A stretch of DNA of 64,000 nucleotides from the NCBI RefSeq assembly GCF_012985465.1, contig NZ_JAAQWN010000001.1, positions 62,001-126,000 on the forward strand, read 5' to 3'. The translations under genes and the position numbers were made by a program. How positions within the stretch are numbered: the stretch's first letter is position 1; every line of letters starts with the position of its first letter. The DNA is from Pseudomonas sp. WS 5079 (GTDB lineage Bacteria; Pseudomonadota; Gammaproteobacteria; Pseudomonadales; Pseudomonadaceae). Below the pieces are notes generated by a model. The model had not been told where the DNA came from. It did not search any database and was given only the letters and a program-made list of their open reading frames with translations. Shown in pieces: positions 16,971 through 27,126 of this stretch.

Positions 16971-17010
16971 ATCGCGGGCAAGCCCGCTCCCACACAAGCC
17001 CGCTCCCCCA
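16971..17010. repeat. REP half elements
   Basis: ATCGCGGGCAAGCCCGCTCC (16971-16990) followed by a second partial arm AAGCCCGCTCCCCC. These are right-hand arms only; the matching left arm is about 700 bp away near 16282, so the whole repeat block may be a REP pair expanded by the sequences between. Confidence 0.75.
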
Positions 17011-17029
17011 AAAAGCCCAACACCGAGCT

Positions 17030-17250
17030 TTAGAGCTCGACATTACCCCAGCCCGGCTTGGCCTCCTCAGGCGCCACCGCCTTGACCTGTTTGCCTGTCG
17101 CCAGCTCCACCCGCCGCGCCACTTCCGGGTCGTCGGCAAACGGAATCAAGCTCGCCTCATCCAAGGTTTCCCCCGATTGCCCGCGCAGGCAGTACTCCAC
17201 GGCGCCATACAGGCAGATCACCGCCGCCAGGTTGAAAATGACCTCCCACA

Positions 17251-17251
<1 letters not shown>
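17030..17251 (-). CDS. Small membrane protein partnered with orphan CcoN (PA4134-like)
   Basis: A 73-residue protein with one membrane span at residues about 3-20 (VIFNLAAVICLYGAVEYCL) and a soluble tail (GETLDEASLIPFADDPEVARRVELATGK). The start overlaps the last base of the ccoN stop (TGATG), implying coupled translation. Its position and form suggest a small accessory subunit like CcoQ/CcoM in cbb3 oxidases, or the uncharacterised gene next to ccoN4 in P. aeruginosa (PA4134 by my recollection). No catalytic residues are apparent. Confidence 0.8.
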
Positions 17252-18678
<1,427 letters not shown>

Positions 18679-18755
18679 GGTCAGTCTTCCACGGTTTCAA
18701 GTCCCGGGCACTGTAGGAAATCCATGAAAAACAAAACAGGCTCAGAAAAACTACA

Positions 18756-18769
18756 TTAATACGGATCAG
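18756..18769. promoter_or_regulatory. Possible Anr/Dnr box upstream of ccoN
   Basis: TTAATACGGATCAG matches the FNR/Anr consensus TTGAT-N4-ATCAA at eight of ten defined positions. It is 78 bp upstream of the ccoN start and about 150 bp before nirA. Oxygen- or cyanide-dependent expression is plausible, but the match is imperfect and could be chance. Confidence 0.35.
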
Positions 18770-18917
18770 AATTTATCCCTTAAAACATGGGGTATTGCAC
18801 GGCTGATATGGTTTTTTAGTTTTTAGCTGAATCTGTGACGCATTGAGCTGTAAGTGCATAGTCGCTCCCATAGAAACCGCTGCCGTCGAGCGCGGTCAGC
18901 CATGATGAGGTAGCGAG

Positions 18918-20588
18918 ATGTATCGGTACGATGAGTACGACCGGGCCCTGGTCTTCGAGCGTGTGGCGCAGTTTCGTGATCAGGTCGAACGGTTTGTCGC
19001 TGGCGACCTGAGCGAAGAAGAATTCCTGCCGCTGCGCCTGCAAAACGGCCTGTACCTGCAAAAACATGCCTATATGCTGCGGGTGGCGATCCCCTACGGC
19101 ACCCTCGGTGCGCAGCAGTTGCGCACCCTGGCGAGCATTGCCCGGGACTACGATCGCGGCTACGGCCACTTCACCACGCGCCAGAACATGCAGTTCAACT
19201 GGATCGAGTTGCAGCAGGTGCCTGACATCCTCCAGCGCCTGGCCGAAGTCGACATGCATGCGATCCAGACCTCCGGCAACTGCGTGCGCAACATCACCAC
19301 CGAAGCCTTTGCCGGGGTGGCCGCCGACGAGTTGCTGGACCCGCGCCCGCTCGCGGAAATCCTGCGGCAATGGTCGACCATCAACCCCGAGTTCCTGTTC
19401 TTGCCGCGCAAGTTCAAGATCGCCATCTGCTCGGCGCGCCAGGATCGGGCGGCGATCATGATGCATGACATCGGCCTCTATCTTTACCAGGACGCCGGCG
19501 GCCACATGCTGTTGCGCGTGCTGGTAGGCGGCGGCCTTGGGCGCACGCCGATCCTCGGCTTGCAGATTCGCGACGGCTTGCCCTGGCAGCACCTGCTGTC
19601 GTACGTCGAGGCGGTGCTGCGCGTGTACAACCGCCATGGCCGGCGCGATAACAAGTACAAGGCGCGGATCAAGATCCTGGTCAAGGCCCTGGGCATCGAG
19701 GCGTTTTCCCGGGAGGTGGAGGAGGAGTGGCAACACCTGCGCGACGGCCCGGCGCAATTGACCGAGGATGAGTACCAGCGCGTGGCCTCGGCCTTTGTAC
19801 CACCGCATTATCAGGCGCTGCCCGACACCGACCTGGACTTTGGCACACACATGGCCGACAGCCCGGCGTTCGCGCGCTGGGTGACACGCAACGTGCAGCC
19901 CCACAAAGTGCCGGGCTACAGCAGTGTGGTGCTGTCCACCAAGCCGGGGATTGCCGCGCCGCCGGGCGACGTGACGGCCGAGCAGATGAACGCCGTGGCG
20001 CAGTGGGCCGAGCAGTTCGGCTTTGGCGAAATCCGCATCGCCCATGAACAGAACATCGTACTGCCGGATGTGCCCAAGGCGTGGCTGCATGCGTTGTGGT
20101 CCCTGGCCTGCGAGCAGGGCCTGGGCAGCGCCAATGTCGGCTTGCTGACCGACATCATCGCCTGCCCCGGCGGCGACTTCTGTGCCCTGGCCAACGCCAA
20201 GTCGATCCCCATCGCCCAGGCGATCCAGCAGCGCTTCGACAACCTCGACTACCTGCATGACCTGGGCGATATCAGCCTGAATATCTCCGGCTGCATCAAT
20301 GCCTGTGGGCATCACCACATCGGCAATATCGGCATCCTGGGCGTCGATAAAAATGGCAGCGAGTGGTACCAGATCACCCTGGGCGGCGCCCAGGGCAAGG
20401 CCAGTGCGCTGGGCAAGGTGATTGGCCCTTCGTTCAGCGCCGCACAGATCCCGGATGTGATCTCACGCCTGATCGCCACCTACGTCCGCTACCGGGAGAG
20501 CGACGAACCCTTTATCGACACCGTGCAACGCATCGGCCTGGAGCCGTTCAAGGAGCGGGTGTATGGCAGCGTGGTGCAACCGGTATGA
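18918..20588 (+). CDS. nirA: Ferredoxin-type nitrite/sulfite reductase (sirohaem, 4Fe-4S)
   Basis: A 556-residue sirohaem reductase. The duplicated half-domains are visible (GYGHFTTRQNMQFNWIELQQVPDILQRL, about 83-110, and GFGEIRIAHEQNIVLPDVP, about 371-389). The four cysteines binding the 4Fe-4S/sirohaem centre are Cys416, Cys422 (CPGGDFC) and Cys459, Cys463 (SGCINACGHHH). It reduces sulfite or nitrite by six electrons in the cytoplasm. It is the first gene of a unit with DUF934 and divergent from ccoN, as in P. aeruginosa PA4130/PA4129. In that organism the cluster responds to cyanide; here the same role is inferred. The symbol follows that precedent and does not decide between nitrite and sulfite. 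Confidence 0.92.
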   Translation: MYRYDEYDRALVFERVAQFRDQVERFVAGDLSEEEFLPLRLQNGLYLQKHAYMLRVAIPYGTLGAQQLRTLASIARDYDRGYGHFTTRQNMQFNWIELQQVPDILQRLAEVDMHAIQTSGNCVRNITTEAFAGVAADELLDPRPLAEILRQWSTINPEFLFLPRKFKIAICSARQDRAAIMMHDIGLYLYQDAGGHMLLRVLVGGGLGRTPILGLQIRDGLPWQHLLSYVEAVLRVYNRHGRRDNKYKARIKILVKALGIEAFSREVEEEWQHLRDGPAQLTEDEYQRVASAFVPPHYQALPDTDLDFGTHMADSPAFARWVTRNVQPHKVPGYSSVVLSTKPGIAAPPGDVTAEQMNAVAQWAEQFGFGEIRIAHEQNIVLPDVPKAWLHALWSLACEQGLGSANVGLLTDIIACPGGDFCALANAKSIPIAQAIQQRFDNLDYLHDLGDISLNISGCINACGHHHIGNIGILGVDKNGSEWYQITLGGAQGKASALGKVIGPSFSAAQIPDVISRLIATYVRYRESDEPFIDTVQRIGLEPFKERVYGSVVQPV

Positions 20589-21112
20589 ACAATCTGTTGA
20601 GCCTGGAACAGGGCGTGGCCCGTATCAAGCAGGATGACCCCTGGACCCTGGTGCGCGACGCCGCCGTACCGCTGCCCGCTGGCCCGTTGATCCTGCCGCT
20701 GGCCCTGTGGCTGAGCCGGCGTATTGTGCCAGAGCCGCCGCAGGACGCGGTGTGGCTCGGCCCGGACGATGAAGTCGAACACCTGCAGCCGTGGCTGGAG
20801 GTGTTGCCGCTGATTGCCCTGGACTTCCCCAGCTTTCGCGATGGCCGGGCCTACAGCCAGGCCTATCTGCTGCGCACGCGCATGGGCTGGCAGGGCGAGT
20901 TGCGGGCGGTGGGGGATGTGCTGCGCGACCAACTGAGCCATATGCGCCAGTGTGGTTTCGACGGGTTCGCCGTGCGCGAGGACAAGTCGGCCGTCGACGC
21001 ACTCAAGGGCCTGGCGGGCATGAGCGTGAGCTATGGTCGCTCGGTGATTGAGCCGCGGCCGCTGTTTCGGCGGCGGCAGGTGCTTACTTCAATGCCGGGT
21101 CGCCAGGATTGA
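20585..21112 (+). CDS. DUF934 protein, partner of the sirohaem reductase (CysH2-associated type)
   Basis: A 175-residue protein. The ATG overlaps the nirA TGA by 4 bp, so longer in-frame readings inside nirA are rejected. The conserved DUF934 block is DEVEHLQPWLEVLPLIALDFPSFRDGRAYSQAYLLRTRMGWQGELRAVGDVLRDQL (about 60-120), ending in QCGFDGFAV. DUF934 genes are almost always next to sulfite/nitrite reductases and are thought to assist them, but no mechanism is known to me. The last 29 bp overlap the convergent cytochrome gene. Confidence 0.9.
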   Translation: MNNLLSLEQGVARIKQDDPWTLVRDAAVPLPAGPLILPLALWLSRRIVPEPPQDAVWLGPDDEVEHLQPWLEVLPLIALDFPSFRDGRAYSQAYLLRTRMGWQGELRAVGDVLRDQLSHMRQCGFDGFAVREDKSAVDALKGLAGMSVSYGRSVIEPRPLFRRRQVLTSMPGRQD

Positions 21113-23384
21113 GTTTTTTCCAGCCCTGCATCACCACTTGCGTCTTGGGTTCCTGATTGTTCTCCAGGTAGTACTGGATCAGCGACAGCCGCGCGTTACG
21201 GTTATACGGTTGGCGCTGGAGCAGTGCTTCCAACTGCTGGCAGGCCTTGTCGACCTGACCACCGTCGTGCAACGCCACCGCCAGCACAAAGCTGTACTGC
21301 CCGTTGCCCGGTTCCAGGCGGGCGGCTTCGCGCAAGTGCGTCAGCGCCGACGGCGTATGGCCCTGGCGAATCAGCATCAACCCTTGGGTATGTTGCAGCA
21401 GCGCGGCCTCGGGATGTTGCTTGAGGTTTTCGGCAACCAGGCGGCGGGCTTCTTCGCCCCGGCCATTGGCCTCCAGCCACTGTGCGAGGGTCACCAGCGC
21501 CGGGTAGAAGTCCGGGTCGCGCAGCAGCGCCGTGCGCAGTTGGGCTTCGACCAGGCCGGCGCGCCCGCTGGCCTGGTACAGCATGGCCAGGTTGAGGTTG
21601 GCTTCGGCGCGCTCTTGCAGGCTCCGTTGCACGTTCTCGTATTCACCTATGGCCTGTTCCCAGGCCGGGCCCAGGCCTTGCGCTGCGACGCTGAGCAGAT
21701 CCCGCGCGGCGAGAATGCGCACCGCCCGCACCGGGTCCTTGAGCAAGGGGCGATACAGCGCCACGCGCTCGGCAGGCGGCAGCAAGGCGCTGACCGCCCG
21801 AAGCGCACTCTCGCGCACCTGTGGGGCAGGGTGGCCCAGGTCTTTGGTCGCCAGCTTCAACGCCTGCTCACTGGGGTAGTTGGGCAACTCGGCCAGCAGC
21901 GTGGCGCGTTGGATCGCCGGCAGGTTGCTGCGCGCCAATTGCTCATACAACGCGTGTGCCGCACCCGGCTGGCCGCCGCGAATCAGCGCCAGGCTTTCGT
22001 CGTAGCGTGGGGCCTGGAGTGTCTGGCTGTGGTCCCACAGTTTGAATTGTGCGCTGATCTTGTCGCCGGCCTTGCCCTGGTGGCAGCTCAGGCAGGCGTC
22101 CGGGGTGCCGAGCCTGGCGGCGCGCTCGGGGTTGGGGATGCTGAAGCTGTGGTCATGGCGAAAGTCGTTGCCCATGTAGAACTTGCCGGGCATATGACAA
22201 TCGACGCAAAACGAGCCAGGCTGCCCGGCGACATGGCGCGTGTGTTCCGGCGCTTCGTAATTCCTGGCCTGCAACCCGCGACCATCTACCGAGGCAACCG
22301 CAGTCTTGCCCGCCGTGTTGTGACATTGCAGGCACACACCGTTGCCGGGGGCTTTCAACTGGTTGCTATGGGGGTTATGGCAGTCGGTGCAGCGCACGCC
22401 CTTGTCGGCCATCTTGCTCTGGGCGAAGGAGCCATGCTCAAACACTTCGTCCTTGATCTTGCCGTCCAGGGCATACAACTCGCGGGTCAGCACGCTGGGC
22501 AGGTAGTCATCCATCAGGCGCTTGCCCACGGTATAGCCGTCACCCAGTGGGGCGCGGCGTGCATGGCAGCGGGCGCAGGTTTCGAGCTCGACGGTGGCGT
22601 CCTTGTCCTTCAAGTCCACGGCAAAGCCTGCATGCAACAGGTCGCCTTTCTTCGCTGCCCATTGCACATGGTTCGAGGCCGGGCCATGGCAGGCCTGGCA
22701 GCCGACACCGAGGCTGTTCCACTGGCTGTCGAAGCGGTTGTTGGGCGCATCGAAATTGCGCTGGTAGCCGGTGGTGTGGCATTCCACGCACATGAAGTTG
22801 GCGTTTTGACTCGGCTTGCTCCAGTGCAATGGGTTCTTGAAGTTCACGCCCTGGCCGGGATAGAGGTGGAACCAGCGGTTTTTTTCGGTATCCCAGGCTA
22901 CGCCCAAGGCCTGCAAGCGTCCGTCGCCGACCTCGATCAGGTACTGCTGCAAAGGGGCGATGCCGAAGGTGTAGGCGACCTTGAAGTCGGCAGGCTTGCC
23001 ATCGACCCCCGGGGTGTTGACCCAGAACTCATCGCCCCGGCGCAGGAAGCGAGTGGTTTCGCCTTCGCCCTGGAACGAGGCATTGTTGAAATCGGCCGGT
23101 ACCGTCTGGGGGGTTGCCTGCTGCATTGCCAGTTGATGGTGAGAACCTTGCCAGTCCTTGGCCTGGGGTTGATGGCAGCCCTGGCATTGCTGTTCGTCCA
23201 CCATGTGCGCAGGCGGCGTCGGCGGTTTAGCCACAACAGCCACCGGTGTGGGCGCCGGCAGCGGCAGCTTGGGCGTACTGGCCTGGAGGAACAGCCAGAT
23301 CGCGGCTATCGCCAGTAGCAAAACGGCAATCAACAGTGGGTAGAGATAACGACGGGATGAATCACGGTGGCTGACCTTGGGCAT
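21084..23384 (-). CDS. Octahaem c-type cytochrome fused to TPR domain
   Basis: A 766-residue protein anchored by an N-terminal membrane helix (residues 13-34) with the remainder in the periplasm. Residues about 64-450 hold eight CxxCH haem sites, at Cys67, 199, 229, 270, 332, 351, 393 and 431, in a cytochrome c554/NrfA-like arrangement. Residues about 460-766 form HEAT/TPR-like helical repeats (LPNYPSEQALKLATKDLG, EAQLRTALLRDPDFYPALVTLAQWLEANGR). A redox function is certain from the haems; the substrate is unknown. The TPR half has a haem-less paralogue at 51885-52943. The gene converges on DUF934 with a 29-bp overlap of coding ends, next to the nitrite/sulfite reductase. Confidence 0.9.
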   Translation of the reverse strand: MPKVSHRDSSRRYLYPLLIAVLLLAIAAIWLFLQASTPKLPLPAPTPVAVVAKPPTPPAHMVDEQQCQGCHQPQAKDWQGSHHQLAMQQATPQTVPADFNNASFQGEGETTRFLRRGDEFWVNTPGVDGKPADFKVAYTFGIAPLQQYLIEVGDGRLQALGVAWDTEKNRWFHLYPGQGVNFKNPLHWSKPSQNANFMCVECHTTGYQRNFDAPNNRFDSQWNSLGVGCQACHGPASNHVQWAAKKGDLLHAGFAVDLKDKDATVELETCARCHARRAPLGDGYTVGKRLMDDYLPSVLTRELYALDGKIKDEVFEHGSFAQSKMADKGVRCTDCHNPHSNQLKAPGNGVCLQCHNTAGKTAVASVDGRGLQARNYEAPEHTRHVAGQPGSFCVDCHMPGKFYMGNDFRHDHSFSIPNPERAARLGTPDACLSCHQGKAGDKISAQFKLWDHSQTLQAPRYDESLALIRGGQPGAAHALYEQLARSNLPAIQRATLLAELPNYPSEQALKLATKDLGHPAPQVRESALRAVSALLPPAERVALYRPLLKDPVRAVRILAARDLLSVAAQGLGPAWEQAIGEYENVQRSLQERAEANLNLAMLYQASGRAGLVEAQLRTALLRDPDFYPALVTLAQWLEANGRGEEARRLVAENLKQHPEAALLQHTQGLMLIRQGHTPSALTHLREAARLEPGNGQYSFVLAVALHDGGQVDKACQQLEALLQRQPYNRNARLSLIQYYLENNQEPKTQVVMQGWKKLNPGDPALK

Positions 23385-23577
23385 GCGACTTCCGATGTCC
23401 GATGCATTGACGCTCTATGGCGTGCTTAAGCTGTGTGCAGCTTTGACGCAGGTCAGGGTCCTGTCAAATCAGGGGTGTGAAATAAGCCGCACTTATGTGC
23501 CAGTAGTAGGATATTTTTCCAGAGTTGGCTATACCTGTTACTTCACGTTTCGACGATAAACGCCAAGGAGTTGCGCC

Positions 23578-24249
23578 ATGAAGCTAGGGCTCATGATCAG
23601 TACGCTGTGTATTGCCTCACTCGGGGTGACCGGGTGTGCAAGTAAAGTCCCGCAGCCGGATGAGTATTCGGGATTTCTTTCCGACTACAGCCAGTTGCGC
23701 GAAGCCAAGTCGCCGTCGGGCGCAGAGGTGATGCGCTGGGTCGATCCCAAGCTCAATCTGAACCGCTACACCTCGGTGTATATCGAGCCGACTCAATTTT
23801 TCCCCAAGCCCCAGGCCACCGCGCAAATCCCCGAAGACACCTTGCGCAGCATCAACGAGTACTACAACCAGGCGCTCAAGCGTGAGCTGGTCAAGTCCCT
23901 GCCATTGGCCAACGCCCCGGGACCTGGGGTGATTGTGGTGCGGGCGGCGATCACAGCGGTCAGCCGCAAGACCGAAAGCCTCAAACCGTACGAGTACATT
24001 CCGGTCGCCCTGGTGGCAGCAGCGGTGAGCACCGGCACCGGGATTCGTGACCAGGAAACCACCCTGGGCACCGAGGCGCAGTTTCTCGATGGCGACAGTG
24101 GCCGGGTGATCGCCCAGGTCGTGCGCAAAGGCACGGGCAAGCCTTTGGACAACGATACCCAGGTGATGAAAGCGGCGGATGTGAAGGCGGTGATGGATGG
24201 CTGGGCGGCGGACCTGCACCAGTCCTACCTCAAGCTCAAGGCCAAGTAA
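23578..24249 (+). CDS. DUF3313 lipoprotein
   Basis: A 223-residue lipoprotein: signal peptide with lipobox GVTGC (Cys20), then the DUF3313 domain (PDEYSGFLSDYSQLREAKSPSGAEVMRWVDPKLNLNRYTSVYIEPTQFFP, about 26-75; later ITAVSRKTESLKPYEYIPVALV and TLGTEAQFLDGDSGRVIAQVVRKGTGK). AAGGAG precedes the ATG. The domain is common in envelope lipoproteins and has no known activity. It is monocistronic, and the downstream 200 bp is repeat sequence. DUF3313 genes are, from memory, sometimes found with DUF1254/sulfatase genes such as those starting at 27127. Confidence 0.9.
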   Translation: MKLGLMISTLCIASLGVTGCASKVPQPDEYSGFLSDYSQLREAKSPSGAEVMRWVDPKLNLNRYTSVYIEPTQFFPKPQATAQIPEDTLRSINEYYNQALKRELVKSLPLANAPGPGVIVVRAAITAVSRKTESLKPYEYIPVALVAAAVSTGTGIRDQETTLGTEAQFLDGDSGRVIAQVVRKGTGKPLDNDTQVMKAADVKAVMDGWAADLHQSYLKLKAK

Positions 24250-24261
24250 CCCACCCAACGC

Positions 24262-24450
24262 CTACAGGGAATGGGGCTTCGCGCTCCAGCTCTGCTTTTG
24301 ATCCTGATCTTGGGCGCCCCGGCATGGATACCGGGGTAGCCGCGACACTGCCATGAGTGGCCGTTATCGCAGCAATGGATATGTGCACAAGCCCAAGAAC
24401 CACTACACAGTTGTGTAGATACTCATGCTCATGGGCGGCAAGCCAGCCCC
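24262..24450 (+). repeat. Composite intergenic repeat, copy 3
   Basis: Carries CTACAGGGAATGGGGCTTCG at its left edge, then CTTTTGATCCTGATCTTGGG, CGGCATGGATACCGGGGTAG (hairpin), CGCAGCAATGGATATGTGCA and GTTGTGTAGATACTCATG, the same modules in the same order as the copy at 16738-16970, ending in a decayed REP arm (GGCGGCAAGCCAGCCCCCAC). It lies between the convergent DUF3313 and spermidine-synthase-like genes. Confidence 0.75.
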
Positions 24451-24456
24451 CACCCA

Positions 24457-26946
24457 TCAATCCCCGACAAACCACCGGTAATACGGATTGGCCCCATCCT
24501 CCTGCAACACCTGGCGGATATCCCGGCCCCAGGCCGCACGATCACCGTCATAGGCGTGCAGGCTGGCGCGGTAGAACTGCATCAGGCGTTGTTGTTCGGC
24601 CTCCAGGGTGCGCAGCAATGCCCCATCGGCATTCTGCAAGGGCGCAGGCACTCGCAAGTCGAGCAAGGCCGGCAACACCCGCTTGATCTCCTGGCTGCGC
24701 ACCCACGGGGCATATTCGATACGCGGCTGGTCATCGGTGACGGCCAGGGCTTGCCCGGCAAAGCGCTCCAGCCCGTTGCGATCGGTAACCCAGGTCGCCA
24801 GCAGGGTCGCGGCCGAATCAATGCCAACCTCGGCCAGGGCGCTGCGCACCGGGGCTTGCTCGAAGCGCTGGCGAATACGCGCGGCGTCCAGCTCGATCGG
24901 TTCCATGGAGCCCACCAACAGCATCTCGTGGAACTCGCTGGTCCACAGCGTGGCGTAGGGGAACACGTCGAGGAAGCTGCGCACCAATGATTGCGAGTCT
25001 TCGATGTTCTGCGTCGGCAGCGGTAGCCACTGGGCCAGCAGGCCGTGTTTTTCCAGGCGCCGCGCGGCCAGTTGGTAGAAGTCGCGCGAGTACAGGTTGA
25101 CCACGCCGGCGGCGGAGGGCGGTGGTGGTTCCAGGGTGATCAAGTCATAGGCCTGGGGGCTGCGCAGCAGTTCCTGGCGACCGTCGCGCAAGCGCACCTG
25201 CACGCCGGAATCGCTGGCAGCGTTGTAGTTGCCCTTGAACAGCGGCGCCGCCTGCACCACAGCAGGCAGCAGTTCTGCGACGACCCGTTGCTCCAGTCCC
25301 GGATAACGCAACAGTGCGCCGGCGGTGATGCCGGTGCCAAAGCCGATCACCAGCGCCGCACGGGGCTCGGCGTTATGGATCAGCAACGGCAGCAGGGCCT
25401 GGATGCGCATATAGCGCAGGGACGGCATGGCGTCGCCGGTGTTGGACACGCCCTGGATGTACAGGCGCTGAAAGGCCCGCGTGCCCTTGCCCTGGGTGAC
25501 CACCGCGACGGTCGCGCCACGGCCTTCCTGGTAAAACGCCAGGCTGGCATTGCGTGCGCCGGGCAGCAGGTTGGCCAGGCGGTCCACCGGGGTCAGCAGG
25601 GCCACGGCCAATGACAGCAGGCCGATGGCCGCCACGGCCTGGCGGCGACCTTTTTTCACCCCATGGCCACGGCGCACCGCGATGTAGCCCACCACGCCGG
25701 CAATCACCGCCAGCAGGCCCAGGGTGCGCACCAGGCCGAGCCAGGGGATCAGCACAAAGCCGCAGAGCATCACCCCGACAATCCCGCCCAGGGTGTTGAA
25801 CGCCACCACCGCGCCCACGTCCCGGCCTACCTGCGCGCCGCCCACACTCAGGCGCAGCGCCAGGGGAAACGCCGCGCCGAGCAACAAGGTGGGCACAAAC
25901 ACAATGCACAAGGCGGCCATTGCAAAGCGTGCGCTCATGCCTGGCAATTCGCTGCCACCGAAGCTCAGTACCAACGCTTCAGCCTGGGTTTGCAGGAGCA
26001 CCAGCCAACGGCCCAGCAGGGCGATTTCCAGCAGGGCCACCAACCCGGCACCGGCAATCAGCAGACCGAAGACGCCCCACGGATCGCGAATGCGTGCGAC
26101 CCGGCGCGCCATCAGTTGGCTGCCGATAAACAGCCCGGCCAGGTAGGTGGCCAGCACCACGGCAAAGGCATAGGTGCGGGTACTCATGAATTGCACGATG
26201 GACTGCGACCAGACCACTTCATAACCCAGGGCCACGCCGCCGGCGATGGCATACAGCACCAGCGCCAGGCGCGCCGGTTGGGTCTTGGACGGGGCATTGA
26301 CCGACGTTGCGCGATGGCGCACGTACAACAAGGCGCCGACGGCGGCGAGCAGGTTGAGCAAGGCGGCCACCAGGGCACTGCCGCGCACGCCAAAGGTGGC
26401 GATCAGCACAAAGGCCGTGAGCAGGGTGCCAACGATGGCCCCGGCGGTGTTGGCCGCATACAGCCGGCCACCGGCCTGGCCCAGGTCCTTGGCATCGACG
26501 TTGAGGGCGCGCACCAGCACCGGCAGCGTGCCGCCCATCAACAGCGCAGGCAGGCCTACCAGGGCGAAAGGCAGGACCCAGGCCAACAGGCCGATGCGTT
26601 GTTCCAGCCAGGCAAACGGGCTGGCGGCCATGCCCAGGGCCAGCGTGGCGCTGACTCCGAGCACGGCGACGAGAATTTCCAGAGCGGCGTAAAGCACCAG
26701 CGGCCGTGCGAGCCGATCGGCCCAGCGGCCAAACAGCCAGCTACCCAGGGCCAGCCCGGCAAAGAAGGCACTGATCCCGGTGGTGATGGCATAGACCTCG
26801 ACCCCAACCACCAGTGACAGCTGCTTGATCCAGAGCACCTGGTACACCAGAGCGGCGCTGCCGGAGATGAACAGCAGCAGGGCGGGGATCAGCAGGGTGG
26901 AGGTCTGGAGACGGGCCAGGGGTTGGCTGGCAGTGCGTGAAGACAT
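24457..26946 (-). CDS. Fused MFS-like / spermidine synthase-like membrane protein
   Basis: An 829-residue fusion. Residues about 15-450 hold some fourteen hydrophobic helices (LLIPALLLFISGSAALVYQVLWIKQLS is the conserved first span; GWYFAGLALGSWLFGRWADR-like motif follows). Residues about 480-700 form a Rossmann-fold polyamine-synthase-like methyltransferase domain (GATVAVVTQGKGTRAFQRLYIQG, ALVIGFGTGITAGALLRYPG, YDLITLEPPPPSAAGVVNLYSRDFYQLAARRL), and the tail is soluble. Such fusions are widespread but their substrate is unknown; the domain may transfer an aminopropyl group or merely bind a nucleotide. It ends beside repeat copy 3 and starts beside a REP pair. Confidence 0.88.
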   Translation of the reverse strand: MSSRTASQPLARLQTSTLLIPALLLFISGSAALVYQVLWIKQLSLVVGVEVYAITTGISAFFAGLALGSWLFGRWADRLARPLVLYAALEILVAVLGVSATLALGMAASPFAWLEQRIGLLAWVLPFALVGLPALLMGGTLPVLVRALNVDAKDLGQAGGRLYAANTAGAIVGTLLTAFVLIATFGVRGSALVAALLNLLAAVGALLYVRHRATSVNAPSKTQPARLALVLYAIAGGVALGYEVVWSQSIVQFMSTRTYAFAVVLATYLAGLFIGSQLMARRVARIRDPWGVFGLLIAGAGLVALLEIALLGRWLVLLQTQAEALVLSFGGSELPGMSARFAMAALCIVFVPTLLLGAAFPLALRLSVGGAQVGRDVGAVVAFNTLGGIVGVMLCGFVLIPWLGLVRTLGLLAVIAGVVGYIAVRRGHGVKKGRRQAVAAIGLLSLAVALLTPVDRLANLLPGARNASLAFYQEGRGATVAVVTQGKGTRAFQRLYIQGVSNTGDAMPSLRYMRIQALLPLLIHNAEPRAALVIGFGTGITAGALLRYPGLEQRVVAELLPAVVQAAPLFKGNYNAASDSGVQVRLRDGRQELLRSPQAYDLITLEPPPPSAAGVVNLYSRDFYQLAARRLEKHGLLAQWLPLPTQNIEDSQSLVRSFLDVFPYATLWTSEFHEMLLVGSMEPIELDAARIRQRFEQAPVRSALAEVGIDSAATLLATWVTDRNGLERFAGQALAVTDDQPRIEYAPWVRSQEIKRVLPALLDLRVPAPLQNADGALLRTLEAEQQRLMQFYRASLHAYDGDRAAWGRDIRQVLQEDGANPYYRWFVGD

Positions 26947-27018
26947 TGCAGATTGCCTTGTTCAAAGGGAACAAATATTTCAAAACTGGCGAAGATGCCC
27001 GGTGCAAACCGGGTTTAG

Positions 27019-27120
27019 TGTGGGAGCGGGCTTGCCCGCGATAGTGCAGTGTCAATCAATGCATTAGATGACTGACCCACCGCTATCGCGGGCAAGCCCG
27101 CTCCCACACAAGCCTGCTCC
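27019..27120. repeat. REP palindrome pair
   Basis: Left arm TGTGGGAGCGGGCTTGCCCG from 27019, right arm ATCGCGGGCAAGCCCGCTCC to about 27106, followed by a third partial arm (AAGCCTGCTCC). It sits just after the arylsulfatase stop (27127, minus strand) and before the start of the fused MFS gene, where it could end the long upstream operon. Confidence 0.9.
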
Positions 27121-27126
27121 GACCTT

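Noticed and set aside
16254-17010. Repeat block as a CRISPR array
   Set aside because: The repeats are palindromic REP units with irregular spacing and no unique spacers of constant length, and there are no cas genes.
16607-17023. Minus-strand frame with a polyglutamine stretch
   Set aside because: The glutamines come from (TGTTGC)4 within repeat sequence; the rest is REP and composite repeat, so it is not a gene.
23377-23559. Sixty-codon plus-strand frame before the DUF3313 gene
   Set aside because: It lacks a ribosome site and its codon use is unlike neighbours; the region is the divergent promoter of the cytochrome and lipoprotein genes.
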